Assembly: GCA_016839635.1 (NCBI GenBank)
Contig: JAEOTV010000116.1
Span: 1-19,919 of the forward strand
Direction of reading: 5' to 3'
Length of the DNA stretch: 19,919 nt
DNA from: Promethearchaeota archaeon
Lineage (GTDB): Archaea > Asgardarchaeota > Lokiarchaeia > Sigynarchaeales > SOKP01
Part shown: piece by piece, positions 1-7,359 of the stretch
How the letters are laid out: every line of letters begins with the position of its first letter
Position numbering within the stretch: the stretch's first letter is position 1
Position numbers and translations under genes: made by a program
Notes under the pieces: generated by a model
The model's database searches: none
What the model was told of the DNA's origin: nothing
Seen by the model: only the letters and a program-made list of their open reading frames with translations

Positions 1-97
1 AATTAATAAAATTAATTAAAATAATAGCAAAAAAATTATCTAAATTATAATTAATTCAGTATATCAAAATTGTTGTTTAACGTTATAATTATATAGA

Positions 98-226
98 AGA
101 AGTAGATTCATATTTCAAGCTTAACAAGAGTTCATAGTATTTTTTCATTAGATTAAATGTTTAAGAAGTCAATTAGAGAGAATTAACTTCACATATTTCT
201 AATTTATTAGCCTAGATTCTACTTCT
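98..226. repeat. Nested inverted repeats in the leader region before dnaG
   Basis: AGAAGTAGA at 98-106 is exactly complementary to TCTACTTCT at 218-226. Inside this pair, 165-174 and 181-190 form a 10-bp hairpin with one C/A mismatch and a six-base loop (AGAGAG). No reading frame is convincing between 1 and 262. The arrangement could be the leader of the dnaG mRNA or a small non-coding RNA. It is not matched to any RNA family I recognise, and the flanking sequence is AT-rich, so chance pairing is possible. Confidence 0.4.
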
Positions 227-262
227 ATTGTATAGTTCTTCCTTGAAATTTTGATTTATTGA

Positions 263-1480
263 GTGAATAAAACCAATAAAATAGAAAAGGAAGTGATTAA
301 GATTACAAGTCAAAATGAGTTTACAACTAAATACAATATAGAAGTTAAGTGTGTTATTAAAGGTGTAGTTGAGAAATCAGATATAGTCGGCGCTATTTTT
401 GGACAGACTGAAGGTTTACTTTTAGATCTCGACTTAAGAGATCTTCAAAAATCTGGAAGAATTGGGCGGATAGAGGTAGAAACTGAGGCAAAAGAAGGTG
501 TTTCAAAGGGAGTCATTAAAATTCCATCTTCCTTAACGAGAAAGGAAACCGCTTTATTAGCTGCAACTGTTGAAACTGTTTCTCGAGTTGGTCCATGCGA
601 AGCAGAATTTTCTCTTATAGATATTCGAGATGTTCGTGAGAGAAAGCGAAAAAAAATCATAGAGCGAGCAACTGAGCTCTTAAAAGAATGGGATCAAAAA
701 TCATTAGAACAGAGTGAAATTGAAGAGAAAATGGATACAGATATCAAACTGGGAGAAATTATCACGTGGGGTTCAGAAAATCTTCCTGCAGGTCCAGAAG
801 TAGAAAGTAACCCCGATTTAATTATTGTAGAAGGTCGAGCTGATGTTCTAAATCTACTACGAATAGGAGTTAAAAATACCATAGCAGTACAAGGAACTCA
901 AATCCCAAAATCTGTAATTAAGCTAACTAAGCAGAAAAAATCAGTGACAGCTTTTGTCGATGGAGATCGCGGAGGTACAATTATTCTTAATGAACTTTTA
1001 CAAACCACTAAAATTGATCATATAGCTAGAGCTCCTGATGGTTTTGAAGTTGAAGAACTCACGAGGAAACAAATGATAAAATCTTTACAAAACGCTAAAC
1101 CAACAAAAAATTCTAAAGATGGAAATGTAAAAGGTGTCTTAGAGAAGGGTTATAGAGGGATTAATGGAGACCTCCAGAAGATATTAAAAAAATATAAAAT
1201 TAAAGATGAGACTATAATTGTTGATGCAATTAAGAATATAGGAGCAGGTTTTGCCATCGGTTTTAATAAGAATCTCGATAAATTATTTGATATTCCTGTT
1301 GGAGAAATTTTCGAAAAAATTAGAAGCTTTAAGGATACCCAATATTTGATTATTGATGGAATATTAACAAAAAGACTTCTCTCACTTTCAATAAACATGA
1401 AAATAAAATTTATTGCAAGCAGAAATAAAGAAGATGAATTAGTTATTCCTGGGCAAATAGAAATTTATTTTTATAAATAA
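263..1480 (+). CDS. dnaG: Archaeal DnaG (Toprim-domain primase-like protein)
   Basis: This is the archaeal DnaG family, whose members combine a Toprim catalytic domain with archaeal-specific flanks. They synthesise short RNA primers in vitro and also associate with the archaeal exosome as an RNA-binding cap. The N-terminal block (residues 22-72) contains the family signature VVEKSDIVGAIFGQTEG followed by LDLRDLQKSGRIGR. The Toprim domain spans about residues 185-265, with the catalytic Glu in EGRADV (E190) and the D-x-D pair in VDGDRGG (D233, D235). A basic coiled segment near 124-145 links the two. The 405-residue length is normal. The chosen start is GTG at 263; an in-frame GTG at 293 is the only near alternative. 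No clear Shine-Dalgarno is present. The gene runs alone and converges on secE across a 19-bp gap. Confidence 0.96.
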   Translation: MNKTNKIEKEVIKITSQNEFTTKYNIEVKCVIKGVVEKSDIVGAIFGQTEGLLLDLDLRDLQKSGRIGRIEVETEAKEGVSKGVIKIPSSLTRKETALLAATVETVSRVGPCEAEFSLIDIRDVRERKRKKIIERATELLKEWDQKSLEQSEIEEKMDTDIKLGEIITWGSENLPAGPEVESNPDLIIVEGRADVLNLLRIGVKNTIAVQGTQIPKSVIKLTKQKKSVTAFVDGDRGGTIILNELLQTTKIDHIARAPDGFEVEELTRKQMIKSLQNAKPTKNSKDGNVKGVLEKGYRGINGDLQKILKKYKIKDETIIVDAIKNIGAGFAIGFNKNLDKLFDIPVGEIFEKIRSFKDTQYLIIDGILTKRLLSLSINMKIKFIASRNKEDELVIPGQIEIYFYK

Positions 1481-1499
1481 TTATTTCTCTTTAAAAAAA

Positions 1500-1748
1500 T
1501 CAGGTACTAACAATAGGTGGTAATGCTACCGCAAAGATTAATTGAATTATAAAGGAAAGAACACCCAAAATCAAAATCCCAATTGCACATATTTTAAAAA
1601 CCAAGAAATAATCTTTTCTATTAGGTTTATTTGCAATTTTAATTATTCTTCTTGTATTTTGGAAAAAGGTAACAATCCGCTCATATAGACTTTGTTTTTT
1701 CTGCTTATCGTTTGTATTATATTTCTCATATTTTGGATAATTAGACAC
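1500..1748 (-). CDS. secE: Protein translocase subunit SecE / Sec61-gamma
   Basis: SecE is the small clamp subunit of the SecYEG/Sec61 translocation channel in the cytoplasmic membrane. The 82-residue protein has a charged N-terminal tail (1-25), the amphipathic helix typical of the family (about 26-46, containing FFQNTRRIIKIANKPNRKDY), and one hydrophobic transmembrane segment (about 48-75). The Asn-Lys-Pro and following Arg-Lys-Asp pattern is the hallmark of archaeal SecE. It is the last gene of the minus-strand ribosomal superoperon, 62 bp after ftsY, which fits coordinated synthesis of SRP receptor and translocon. It ends just short of the convergent dnaG stop. Confidence 0.9.
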   Translation of the reverse strand: MSNYPKYEKYNTNDKQKKQSLYERIVTFFQNTRRIIKIANKPNRKDYFLVFKICAIGILILGVLSFIIQLIFAVALPPIVST

Positions 1749-1810
1749 AATAAAAAAGAAAGTATTTTAAGATAAAAAGTTATCTTTTAAGAGTTTTATA
1801 TGACTATGAA

Positions 1811-2701
1811 TCAAGTAATATCAAGGATATTTGATATAAATAAATCTCGATCAAATGGTTCTAAATCTTCATAACTCTGTCCAGTCCCAATATATAGAAT
1901 TGGCTTTTTTGTTTCAAACGAAATTGATAACGCAGCACCACCTTTTGCATCAGCATCAAGTTTAGTCAAAATGTTAGCATCAATTCCAACATGTTTTTTA
2001 AACTCTTTTGCTTGAAAAAGCGCGTCGTTTCCCGCTAAACTATCACCTATAAAAATAATCTGATCAGGCTGAGCAATTCTACAAATTTTTTGTATTTCTA
2101 TCATTAGGTTTTTATCGGTTACCTGGCGACCAGCGGTATCTACTAAAACCACATCTAATTTTTTAGCCTTAGCATGCTCAATTGCATCAAAGACGACTGA
2201 AGCCGGATCTGACCTATATTCGTGCTTTATGACCTTTATTCCTACTTTATCCATATGATAAGACAATTGTTCTATTGCTGCTGCTCGAAAAGTATCTGCT
2301 GCTGCTGCTACAATCGATAATCCATTTTTTTTCAAAAAATGAGCAATTTTAGCCATAGTTGTAGTTTTCCCGGTCCCATTCACCCCAAGAAATACAATTA
2401 CATAAGGTGAACTTTTTTTTTTTATCTCTGTGAGTAAATCAATGTCTTCTTCAGGAGTCAAGATTTCTGTGATAGTTTCTCTTAATACTTCAAATAACAT
2501 TTTTGGGGTTGATATTAAACGCCCAATCTGTTCGTTTTTAAAAGACTCAGCGATCCTATTGCATATTTCGTCAGCAGTGTCGATTGCAACATCATTGCTC
2601 AGAAGAAGTAATCTAAGTTCATTAATAGTACTACCTAACTTTTTCTCTGTTAAAGTTTTTTTAACAAATGATGAAAAGGCGTTTTTTAATTTTTCAAGCA
2701 T
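1811..2701 (-). CDS. ftsY: Signal recognition particle receptor FtsY
   Basis: FtsY is the membrane-associated SRP receptor GTPase that docks ribosome-SRP complexes to the translocon. Residues 1-95 are the helical N domain. The G domain shows G1 GVNGTGKT (106-113), the SRP-GTPase DTFRAAA motif (136-142), G3 DTAGR (188-192), G4 TKLD (246-249) and G5 near IGTGQ (271-275), followed by the conserved EDLEPF. At 296 residues it is the short archaeal form without a long acidic A domain. FtsY, rather than Ffh/SRP54, is supported by the absence of a methionine-rich M domain and by the prefoldin-ftsY-secE order. The gene lies 66 bp after the prefoldin gene. Confidence 0.96.
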   Translation of the reverse strand: MLEKLKNAFSSFVKKTLTEKKLGSTINELRLLLLSNDVAIDTADEICNRIAESFKNEQIGRLISTPKMLFEVLRETITEILTPEEDIDLLTEIKKKSSPYVIVFLGVNGTGKTTTMAKIAHFLKKNGLSIVAAAADTFRAAAIEQLSYHMDKVGIKVIKHEYRSDPASVVFDAIEHAKAKKLDVVLVDTAGRQVTDKNLMIEIQKICRIAQPDQIIFIGDSLAGNDALFQAKEFKKHVGIDANILTKLDADAKGGAALSISFETKKPILYIGTGQSYEDLEPFDRDLFISNILDIT

Positions 2702-2767
2702 TTACTTCTCCATAGATCTTTAAAATTTGATCGATTATATAATGAGATTGGGATACAAAATCTACAT

Positions 2768-3187
2768 TTATGTATAACCTTGTTGAATAATTTGAGAAAT
2801 TTGTTGTAGGTTTACATCTAAATTTTGTAATTGAGTTGTTAAAAATTGAATCTGTTGGTTATGTTGTTCAATTAATTTATCAAGAAATTCAGTAGCTCCA
2901 TCTAAATCCTTCTCCACTACTACATCTTGTGTAACAGCTAATAAAACCTTCTTTGTGTCTTTAATGGAGGCTTTCACATTTACTAATCCCCCGATTGGCA
3001 CTAAAATTTCGTCATCTTCATTGATGCCCTCCTTCAAATTCTCTATAGTATTTTTAGTTTTCATGATATTACTAAGAGAAGCTTTTACAAATTCTAATTG
3101 TCCTTGAAACATATCACGCTGTTCCTTTAAATATCGAAATCTCATTAGTTGGTCTTGATATTCTTGAGAAGGTTCCATTATAGTCAA
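2768..3187 (-). CDS. pfdA: Prefoldin subunit alpha
   Basis: Prefoldin is a jellyfish-shaped hexameric chaperone (two alpha, four beta) that captures nascent unfolded proteins and passes them to the chaperonin. The 139-residue protein has two long heptad-rich coiled-coil helices (about 8-50 and 95-137) around a beta-hairpin region containing the family motif PIGGLVNVKASI (about 65-76). Length and architecture match archaeal alpha (GimC alpha) subunits. It sits 24 bp after rplX and ahead of ftsY, the standard archaeal order, which puts folding of nascent chains between ribosome assembly and membrane targeting. Confidence 0.93.
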   Translation of the reverse strand: MTIMEPSQEYQDQLMRFRYLKEQRDMFQGQLEFVKASLSNIMKTKNTIENLKEGINEDDEILVPIGGLVNVKASIKDTKKVLLAVTQDVVVEKDLDGATEFLDKLIEQHNQQIQFLTTQLQNLDVNLQQISQIIQQGYT

Positions 3188-3211
3188 ATCTTGTAAATAT
3201 TTTTTTTATAA

Positions 3212-3439
3212 TTATTCTGATAATTCTCGAATAAGATGATCTTGAGATTCTTCCAGACTTAATTCTTTTACTTCTTGAATGTTGATTTGACGTCTATATA
3301 TTCCGATTGAAGTAATTTGGCTTAAAACTTTTTCGAGAGCGTCTTCTTCCCTCAAAGCTCGTACTTCTTTTCGAAATAAATACTTTTTATGATTCTTTTT
3401 ATAGTGACCAATAATTCTGAAAATTTTAATCTCTGACAT
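3212..3439 (-). CDS. rplX: 50S ribosomal protein LX (eL20 / L18a)
   Basis: This 75-residue basic protein matches the archaeal large-subunit protein LX, also called L18Ae or eL20. The N-terminal strand ending in IFRIIGHY and the FRKEVRALREEDALEKVLS segment are typical; the latter leads into the short helix and the final strand. It lies between aIF6 and prefoldin alpha as in many archaea. The 134-bp gap upstream is the longest in this operon and holds complementary repeats, so LX may have its own promoter or leader. The ATG at 3439 is the only reasonable start. Confidence 0.9.
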   Translation of the reverse strand: MSEIKIFRIIGHYKKNHKKYLFRKEVRALREEDALEKVLSQITSIGIYRRQINIQEVKELSLEESQDHLIRELSE

Positions 3440-3449
3440 AATTAATTAT

Positions 3450-3560
3450 AATCATACTTTCAAACCTATTAATATAGCATAATATTCTAAAAAATATTAA
3501 ATTTTTTATTTTATCAACACTAAAAATTTAAAGAAATTTATTTTCCAAGTAAGTATGATT
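3450..3560. repeat. Inverted repeat with inner hairpin between aIF6 and LX genes
   Basis: AATCATACTT (3450-3459) is exactly complementary to AAGTATGATT (3551-3560). Between them TAATATT (3480-3486) and AATATTA (3493-3499) can form a 7-bp hairpin. The arrangement lies wholly in the intergenic gap of the minus-strand operon and would form a closed stem in an LX leader transcript. The inner hairpin is pure A/T and could be chance; the 10-bp outer match is less likely to be. Confidence 0.35.
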
Positions 3561-3573
3561 TACTTTATAATCC

Positions 3574-4245
3574 TTATAATCCCAATACACTTGTAATTCT
3601 CATCATCTCTGGACCAGTACAATCATTACCAAAAATCCCACTCTTATCATTTACAACTGCTCCTGAGCTTAAATATGGTACACCACGATTAACTGTAGAA
3701 ACATCAACTTCTTTAACTTTTAAAATAGAAGATATGTATTCGATTTCTTCATCAGTTGCTAAAGGATGTACTAAACAGCCATAATTATTGGCTAAAGATA
3801 TTGAACCGGGAAGGTAAAAATCTGCAAATTCATAAACTACAGTCTCAACATTTAAAATATCTTCAATCTTAGTTTTGAAATTTTCTAAGAAAGAGCTAAT
3901 TATAGCACCTTTATCATTGCATAAAATCAAATTTCCAAATGCATTATCAATTGATTTTAGAATTCCAATACTATACGCGTCATTCATATATGATTTTAGT
4001 TTATTAAGCTCATCCTCTCTAATAATATGTGGTACAATTATTCCATATTTATTTGATGCTGTATATATCCCTAATAAATTAGAATTATTAATTGTAAGAG
4101 AGTAAAAAGGTTCTTCAAAAATTGTTTTAAATTTCTTAAGTAAGGGTTGTATTAAAGTCGAGGGATAAAGAATATAAGCATTATTCGCCGTTAAATATAC
4201 TCCTATCAAGCTTCTTCCAAAAATTTGAGTTCTGAGAATTGACAA
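3574..4245 (-). CDS. eif6: Translation initiation factor aIF6
   Basis: aIF6 is the archaeal orthologue of eIF6, an anti-association factor that binds the large ribosomal subunit and blocks premature joining of the small subunit. The 223-residue protein shows the five-fold pentein repeat: each repeat carries a strand followed by an N-x-x-G or similar turn (for example SLIGVYLTANN near residues 12-22, and SISLANNYGCLVHP near 148-161). The C-terminal VNRGVPYLSSGAVVNDK segment is also characteristic. Length is normal. It lies 73 bp after rpl31e in the conserved order rpl31e-eif6-rplX. Confidence 0.95.
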   Translation of the reverse strand: MSILRTQIFGRSLIGVYLTANNAYILYPSTLIQPLLKKFKTIFEEPFYSLTINNSNLLGIYTASNKYGIIVPHIIREDELNKLKSYMNDAYSIGILKSIDNAFGNLILCNDKGAIISSFLENFKTKIEDILNVETVVYEFADFYLPGSISLANNYGCLVHPLATDEEIEYISSILKVKEVDVSTVNRGVPYLSSGAVVNDKSGIFGNDCTGPEMMRITSVLGL

Positions 4246-4318
4246 TTGTTTCCCTTAAATTTTATATTTCTAAAAAAGAGAATATCATTTTTATAACTCT
4301 TCAGGAATCTAGAGAAAT

Positions 4319-4768
4319 TTAAGCTAAATAGACGACTACTAGTCCGTCAATATTCTTGGTTGCTCTCACTTTTATTTTTCTTGGTGGTTTTTGAATTGAT
4401 CGCTCCCAAATCTTTTCATTTACTTCTTGAGTAATAACTAAAGATTCTGGTTTAAAATGGCGCATCATATATTCTCTTAGATATCTAATAGCTTTTTTAG
4501 CTCGTTTATTTCTAGGACCTTTACGTGCTTTTGCAAGTGGGATAATATATATCCTCTCGTCTATGATTTCTTCTTTGGGGGCCTCTTCTTCCTCAATTAT
4601 TTCTCGTTCTTCAATTTCCTCTTCAAAAATCTCACTTATTTCTTCTTCTTCAGAAATTTCATCTAAACTGAATTCCTCGATCTCTTCAATTTCTTCATCA
4701 GGTTCTTCAGAATCTATTAATTCTTCTTCCAAATTGTCCAAATCTATTTCTTTTTCTTTTTTCGCCAT
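4319..4768 (-). CDS. rpl31e: 50S ribosomal protein L31e (eL31) with acidic N-terminal extension
   Basis: The C-terminal 80 residues (about 70-149) are a standard archaeal/eukaryotic eL31: ERIYIIPL, a basic GPRNKRAKKAIRYLREY helix, then NEKIWERSIQKPPRKIKVRA and the final VVVYLA. This protein lies near the peptide exit tunnel on the large subunit. The unusual part is residues 1-70, where 37 of 70 residues are Asp or Glu and only five are Lys or Arg. Archaeal eL31 proteins are usually about 80-95 residues in total. No start codon lies between the extension and the core in this frame; the first internal Met pair is at residues 101-102, inside the core, so the extension appears to be translated. 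The gene lies 27 bp after rpl39e. Confidence 0.93.
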   Translation of the reverse strand: MAKKEKEIDLDNLEEELIDSEEPDEEIEEIEEFSLDEISEEEEISEIFEEEIEEREIIEEEEAPKEEIIDERIYIIPLAKARKGPRNKRAKKAIRYLREYMMRHFKPESLVITQEVNEKIWERSIQKPPRKIKVRATKNIDGLVVVYLA

Positions 4769-4795
4769 AATATTTCAATTTTATATTTAGTAGAT

Positions 4796-4957
4796 TTAAT
4801 CTCGTTTTAATCTTGTATTCCGCCATGATCTTCTCGAATATGGGCTACTTCTTACTCTACGATTTGTTCTTAATATAACCCAATTTGGAATTGATTGACT
4901 TTGTTTCATTTTTTTTGCTCTACGCATTTTTGATCCTAAAGTTTTATTACGAGCCAT
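4796..4957 (-). CDS. rpl39e: 50S ribosomal protein L39e (eL39)
   Basis: This is a short gene of 53 codons starting at ATG 4957 and ending with TAA at 4796. The translation begins MARNKTLGSKMRRAKK, continues with QSIPNWVILRTNRRV, and ends SRRSWRNTRLKRD. This is the full eL39 signature: extremely basic, with the invariant P-N-W motif and the Trp-Arg-x-Thr-x-Leu end. eL39 lines the nascent-peptide exit tunnel. Family members are about 50 residues, so it is complete. It lies 20 bp after the PDCD5-like gene and 27 bp before rpl31e. Confidence 0.96.
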   Translation of the reverse strand: MARNKTLGSKMRRAKKMKQSQSIPNWVILRTNRRVRSSPYSRRSWRNTRLKRD

Positions 4958-4977
4958 TTTTCTTTTTCATTTTTTAA

Positions 4978-5319
4978 TTATTTTTTTATATTAAATTCTT
5001 TTTTTTTTCCAAAGGAAGAAATTTGCTCTAAAAGGTTTTTAAATGCCTTATCTGGTAGGGGTGTAGCACCTCTTAGTTTTCCTGTTTGAAATAGTTGAAT
5101 CAATTGTATTTCTATTTGTTCAGCGAATTCAGGTTTAACCATTCGAATATTCTCTAATCTTTGTCTACCCTCTGGTGATAATATTTTTCTCATTAACTGG
5201 TATTTCTTTGCTTCAAAATCTTTTTCTTGAGCTTCTGCTATTTGTTGCTGAACTGCTTGTTGCTTTATTTCTTCCAACTTCTTTCTTCTAATTTCGTTTA
5301 ATTCTTTGTCGTTACTCAC
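4978..5319 (-). CDS. PDCD5-family DNA-binding protein
   Basis: This 113-residue protein matches the PDCD5/TFAR19 family (archaeal MTH1615-like), small helical proteins that bind double-stranded DNA and whose exact archaeal role is unsettled. The Lys/Glu/Gln-rich N-terminal helix (1-35) leads to the core three-helix bundle with the signature ILSPEGRQRLENIRMVKPEFAEQIE (about 46-70). It ends with the conserved GKLRGATPLPDKAFKNLLEQI segment. It is 25 bp after rps19e, as in many archaea, and this conserved linkage suggests a ribosome- or translation-related role. Confidence 0.9.
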   Translation of the reverse strand: MSNDKELNEIRRKKLEEIKQQAVQQQIAEAQEKDFEAKKYQLMRKILSPEGRQRLENIRMVKPEFAEQIEIQLIQLFQTGKLRGATPLPDKAFKNLLEQISSFGKKKEFNIKK

Positions 5320-5344
5320 TCTATATCCCTAAATAATACAAATT

Positions 5345-5770
5345 TTATGTTTTTTGCCTTGAAATGACATTTGCCGTTCTTTCTAATAGACTTATTCCTT
5401 CTGGAGAGACAACTCTTCCACCTTTTTCCATTTTTTCAAGTAATTTTGCATCTTCTAATTGTTGCAAAGCCAATCTTATTATTTTACCACTTCCTTTAGC
5501 AGAGTGATTGAGTCCTGGACCTTTTCGATTTCTTCCCCCGTAAAATTTTCTAAGTTTGTTTACACCAATTGGACCATATTTCTTTACCTTTCTAAGAATT
5601 GAAGCACATCTTATATACCAAAAATTCTCAGAATCTTGGGGTGCTAACTCTTTAAAAAATGCTGTTTTCCAAAATTCTGAACCTTGCGGAGGTGAAATTT
5701 CAGAATAATCTTTTAATTTTTCTGCTATTGCCTCAATAAGCATTTCTGCGTTTACTAGAAAAATCGACAT
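5345..5770 (-). CDS. rps19e: 30S ribosomal protein S19e (eS19)
   Basis: eS19 is a small-subunit protein needed for head maturation of the 40S/30S particle. The 141-residue sequence has the family motifs: W-K-T near residue 35, FWYIRCASILRKVKKYGPIGVNKLR (about 49-73), the glycine-rich YGGRNRKGPGLNHSAKGSG loop (about 76-94), and a C-terminal helix-strand with GGRVVSPEGISLLER. It is the first gene of the minus-strand superoperon. It is divergent from the CRM-domain gene across a 95-bp AT-rich region that must hold both promoters. Confidence 0.95.
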   Translation of the reverse strand: MSIFLVNAEMLIEAIAEKLKDYSEISPPQGSEFWKTAFFKELAPQDSENFWYIRCASILRKVKKYGPIGVNKLRKFYGGRNRKGPGLNHSAKGSGKIIRLALQQLEDAKLLEKMEKGGRVVSPEGISLLERTANVISRQKT

Positions 5771-5865
5771 GTTAATCTTTAATTCTATCCTTCTTTATTA
5801 AATATAATACGTTTTAAAAGTCAGAATAGATTAAAAATTTTTCGTATTTTCTGTGTTCTGGGACC

Positions 5866-6138
5866 ATGAGTTATCAAAAAGAATTTAAAAAAGCTTTACT
5901 TTCACAACCACATTGCATTTTAGGCAAACATGGCGTTTCAGATGAATTTATCAGCCATGTCGCTAAGTTGTTAAAGAGATATAAAATAATAAAAGTTAAA
6001 GCATTAAAGTCTGTAGCTACTAAATCAAATATTAAAGAATTAGCCCAAAAAATTTCAAAACTAACGAACTCTTATTTAGTAGATATTAGAGGAAAAATAT
6101 TTATACTTTCCTTGTATAAAATTGAAAAGTTTAATTAA
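5866..6138 (+). CDS. CRM/YhbY-domain RNA-binding protein
   Basis: This 90-residue protein is a stand-alone CRS1-YhbY (CRM) domain, an IF3C-like fold that binds RNA and in bacteria associates with pre-50S particles. The signature is the GK-x-G loop in ILGKHGVSDEFISHVAKLLKR (about 18-38), followed by IIKVKAL and the C-terminal beta strand with DIRGKIFILSLY. It heads a plus-strand group with Rpp21 and Nep1, all acting on tRNA or rRNA precursors, so a role in RNA maturation or ribosome biogenesis is the natural inference. The ATG at 5866 is the first start after the divergent promoter region. Confidence 0.87.
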   Translation: MSYQKEFKKALLSQPHCILGKHGVSDEFISHVAKLLKRYKIIKVKALKSVATKSNIKELAQKISKLTNSYLVDIRGKIFILSLYKIEKFN

Positions 6139-6160
6139 AAATCCTATTTGAATAATTTAG

Positions 6161-6505
6161 ATGCCTAAATATAATAAAAAAACGAAAAATATTATTAGAG
6201 AAATTGCAAATTCACGAATGCTTTACTTATTTCAAAAAGCTCATGATATATTTCCCAAAAATCAAACTTTAGCAAATCGATACACCTATTTAGCAAGACG
6301 TTATTCTCAAAGAGCTAAGATAAAAATACCATTTGAATGGAAAAAGCGTATATGCCATAAATGTAAAAACTTTTTATACCCTGGACGAAATTGTAGAGTT
6401 AGAATGCACTCAAACAAAGGAAATGGGTCACATGTTTCTTTAACTTGTTTTGAGTGTAATAAAACTACAAGATATTTCATTAAATTAAAAATTAATAAGA
6501 AATAA
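6161..6505 (+). CDS. rnp4: RNase P protein component 4 (Rpp21/Rpr2)
   Basis: Rpp21 is a zinc-ribbon subunit of archaeal RNase P, which works with Rpp29 on the specificity domain of the RNase P RNA to remove tRNA 5' leaders. The 114-residue protein has two N-terminal helices (residues 8-55, including LANRYTYLARRYSQRAK). Its zinc ribbon pairs C65-x2-C68 (ICHKCKNFLYPG) with C95-x2-C98 (LTCFECNKTTRY). An additional Cys lies in GRNCRVR. Length is normal. It is 22 bp after the CRM gene and 33 bp before nep1. Confidence 0.92.
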   Translation: MPKYNKKTKNIIREIANSRMLYLFQKAHDIFPKNQTLANRYTYLARRYSQRAKIKIPFEWKKRICHKCKNFLYPGRNCRVRMHSNKGNGSHVSLTCFECNKTTRYFIKLKINKK

Positions 6506-6538
6506 TACTACTAAGTAACTAGTTTTAGGAAACCGAAA

Positions 6539-7213
6539 ATGCCATTAATCATGGTCTTGGTCGATTGTGGATTAGAATTAATTCCAAAACACATAAGAGG
6601 TCATCCTGCTGTTAAGAAAAACTTTTCATCACATATTTATTCTTCGCAACTTTTAGATAATGCTCTGCATCACTCCGCAATGAAAAAATTAGCTAATTCA
6701 GAAAAAAGAGGTCGCCCAGATATTACTCATTTATGTTTGCTTAATGCTTTAGGATCACCTTTGAATAAGTCGGGTAATTTAAAAGTATTTATACATACTA
6801 TAAATAATAGAATTTTTCAATTTAATTCAAAAATTAGAATAGCGCGAAATTATAATCGATTTAAAGGGCTAATGGCAAAACTCCTGATTGATAATAATAT
6901 AGATGTTAATGGAAACCAATTAATTTCCCAATTTGAAGGAAATTTACATACATTAATTAATAAGTTTAAAAAACCAGAAATTTACCTATTTTCAAGTAAA
7001 GGTGACCTAATTAAGGATTGTAGGGATATTTTCATAGATGATCCCTCCAAAAATATTATGTGCATAATTGGTGGTTTTCAGAAGAGTAACTTTTCAGAAG
7101 AAGTATTAAAATCGTCAAAAAATGTAATTTCTATATCACATTATAAATTAGATGCATGGGTTGTTATTAGTAAGATTATTAATTTCTATGAACTTTATCA
7201 TAACATAATCTAA
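6539..7213 (+). CDS. nep1: Nep1/EMG1 rRNA pseudouridine N1-methyltransferase
   Basis: Nep1 (Emg1) is a SPOUT-class, S-adenosylmethionine-dependent methyltransferase that modifies N1 of a conserved pseudouridine in helix 35 of small-subunit rRNA and helps assemble eS19. The 224-residue protein shows the hallmark RGRPDITHLCLLNALGSPLNKSG (about 57-79) followed by LKVFIHT. It also has the RNA-binding segment RNYNRFKGLM (about 103-112), and IGGFQKSNFSEE (about 178-189) forms the trefoil-knot cofactor loop. The divergent position next to rps19e is meaningful because Nep1 and eS19 act together in eukaryotes. Confidence 0.93.
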   Translation: MPLIMVLVDCGLELIPKHIRGHPAVKKNFSSHIYSSQLLDNALHHSAMKKLANSEKRGRPDITHLCLLNALGSPLNKSGNLKVFIHTINNRIFQFNSKIRIARNYNRFKGLMAKLLIDNNIDVNGNQLISQFEGNLHTLINKFKKPEIYLFSSKGDLIKDCRDIFIDDPSKNIMCIIGGFQKSNFSEEVLKSSKNVISISHYKLDAWVVISKIINFYELYHNII

Positions 7214-7287
7214 AATTACCAAAAACAGAAAAGTTAAAAGAAATTAAACACTTTATCTAATACTAATTTTAATCAAATGAGCACCAT

Positions 7288-7359
7288 GCGCTCGTTGTGT
7301 AGTGGCTATCATCCAGGACTTCCAATTCTGGGACCCGGGTTCAATTCCCGGCGGGCGCA
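7288..7359 (+). tRNA. tRNA-Gly(UCC)
   Basis: A 72-nt cloverleaf. The acceptor stem pairs 7288-7294 with 7352-7358 (one U-G pair), with discriminator A at 7359. The D-arm is 7297-7312 with an 8-nt loop. The anticodon stem is CAGGA (7314-7318) with TTCTG (7326-7330). The anticodon loop CTTCCAA gives anticodon UCC at 7321-7323. The T-arm is CCGGG/CCCGG around TTCAATT. CCA is not encoded, and there is no intron. A possible TATA-like element CTTTATCTAA lies at 7251-7260. Confidence 0.95.

Noticed and set aside
2430..2723. Plus-strand reading frame opposite ftsY
   Set aside because: It is antisense to a confidently identified gene and has no recognisable domain.
4563..4790. Plus-strand Ser-rich reading frame opposite the eL31 extension
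   Set aside because: It is the antisense image of Glu/Asp codon runs in rpl31e; the reverse of GAA/GAG codons yields Ser/Ile strings.
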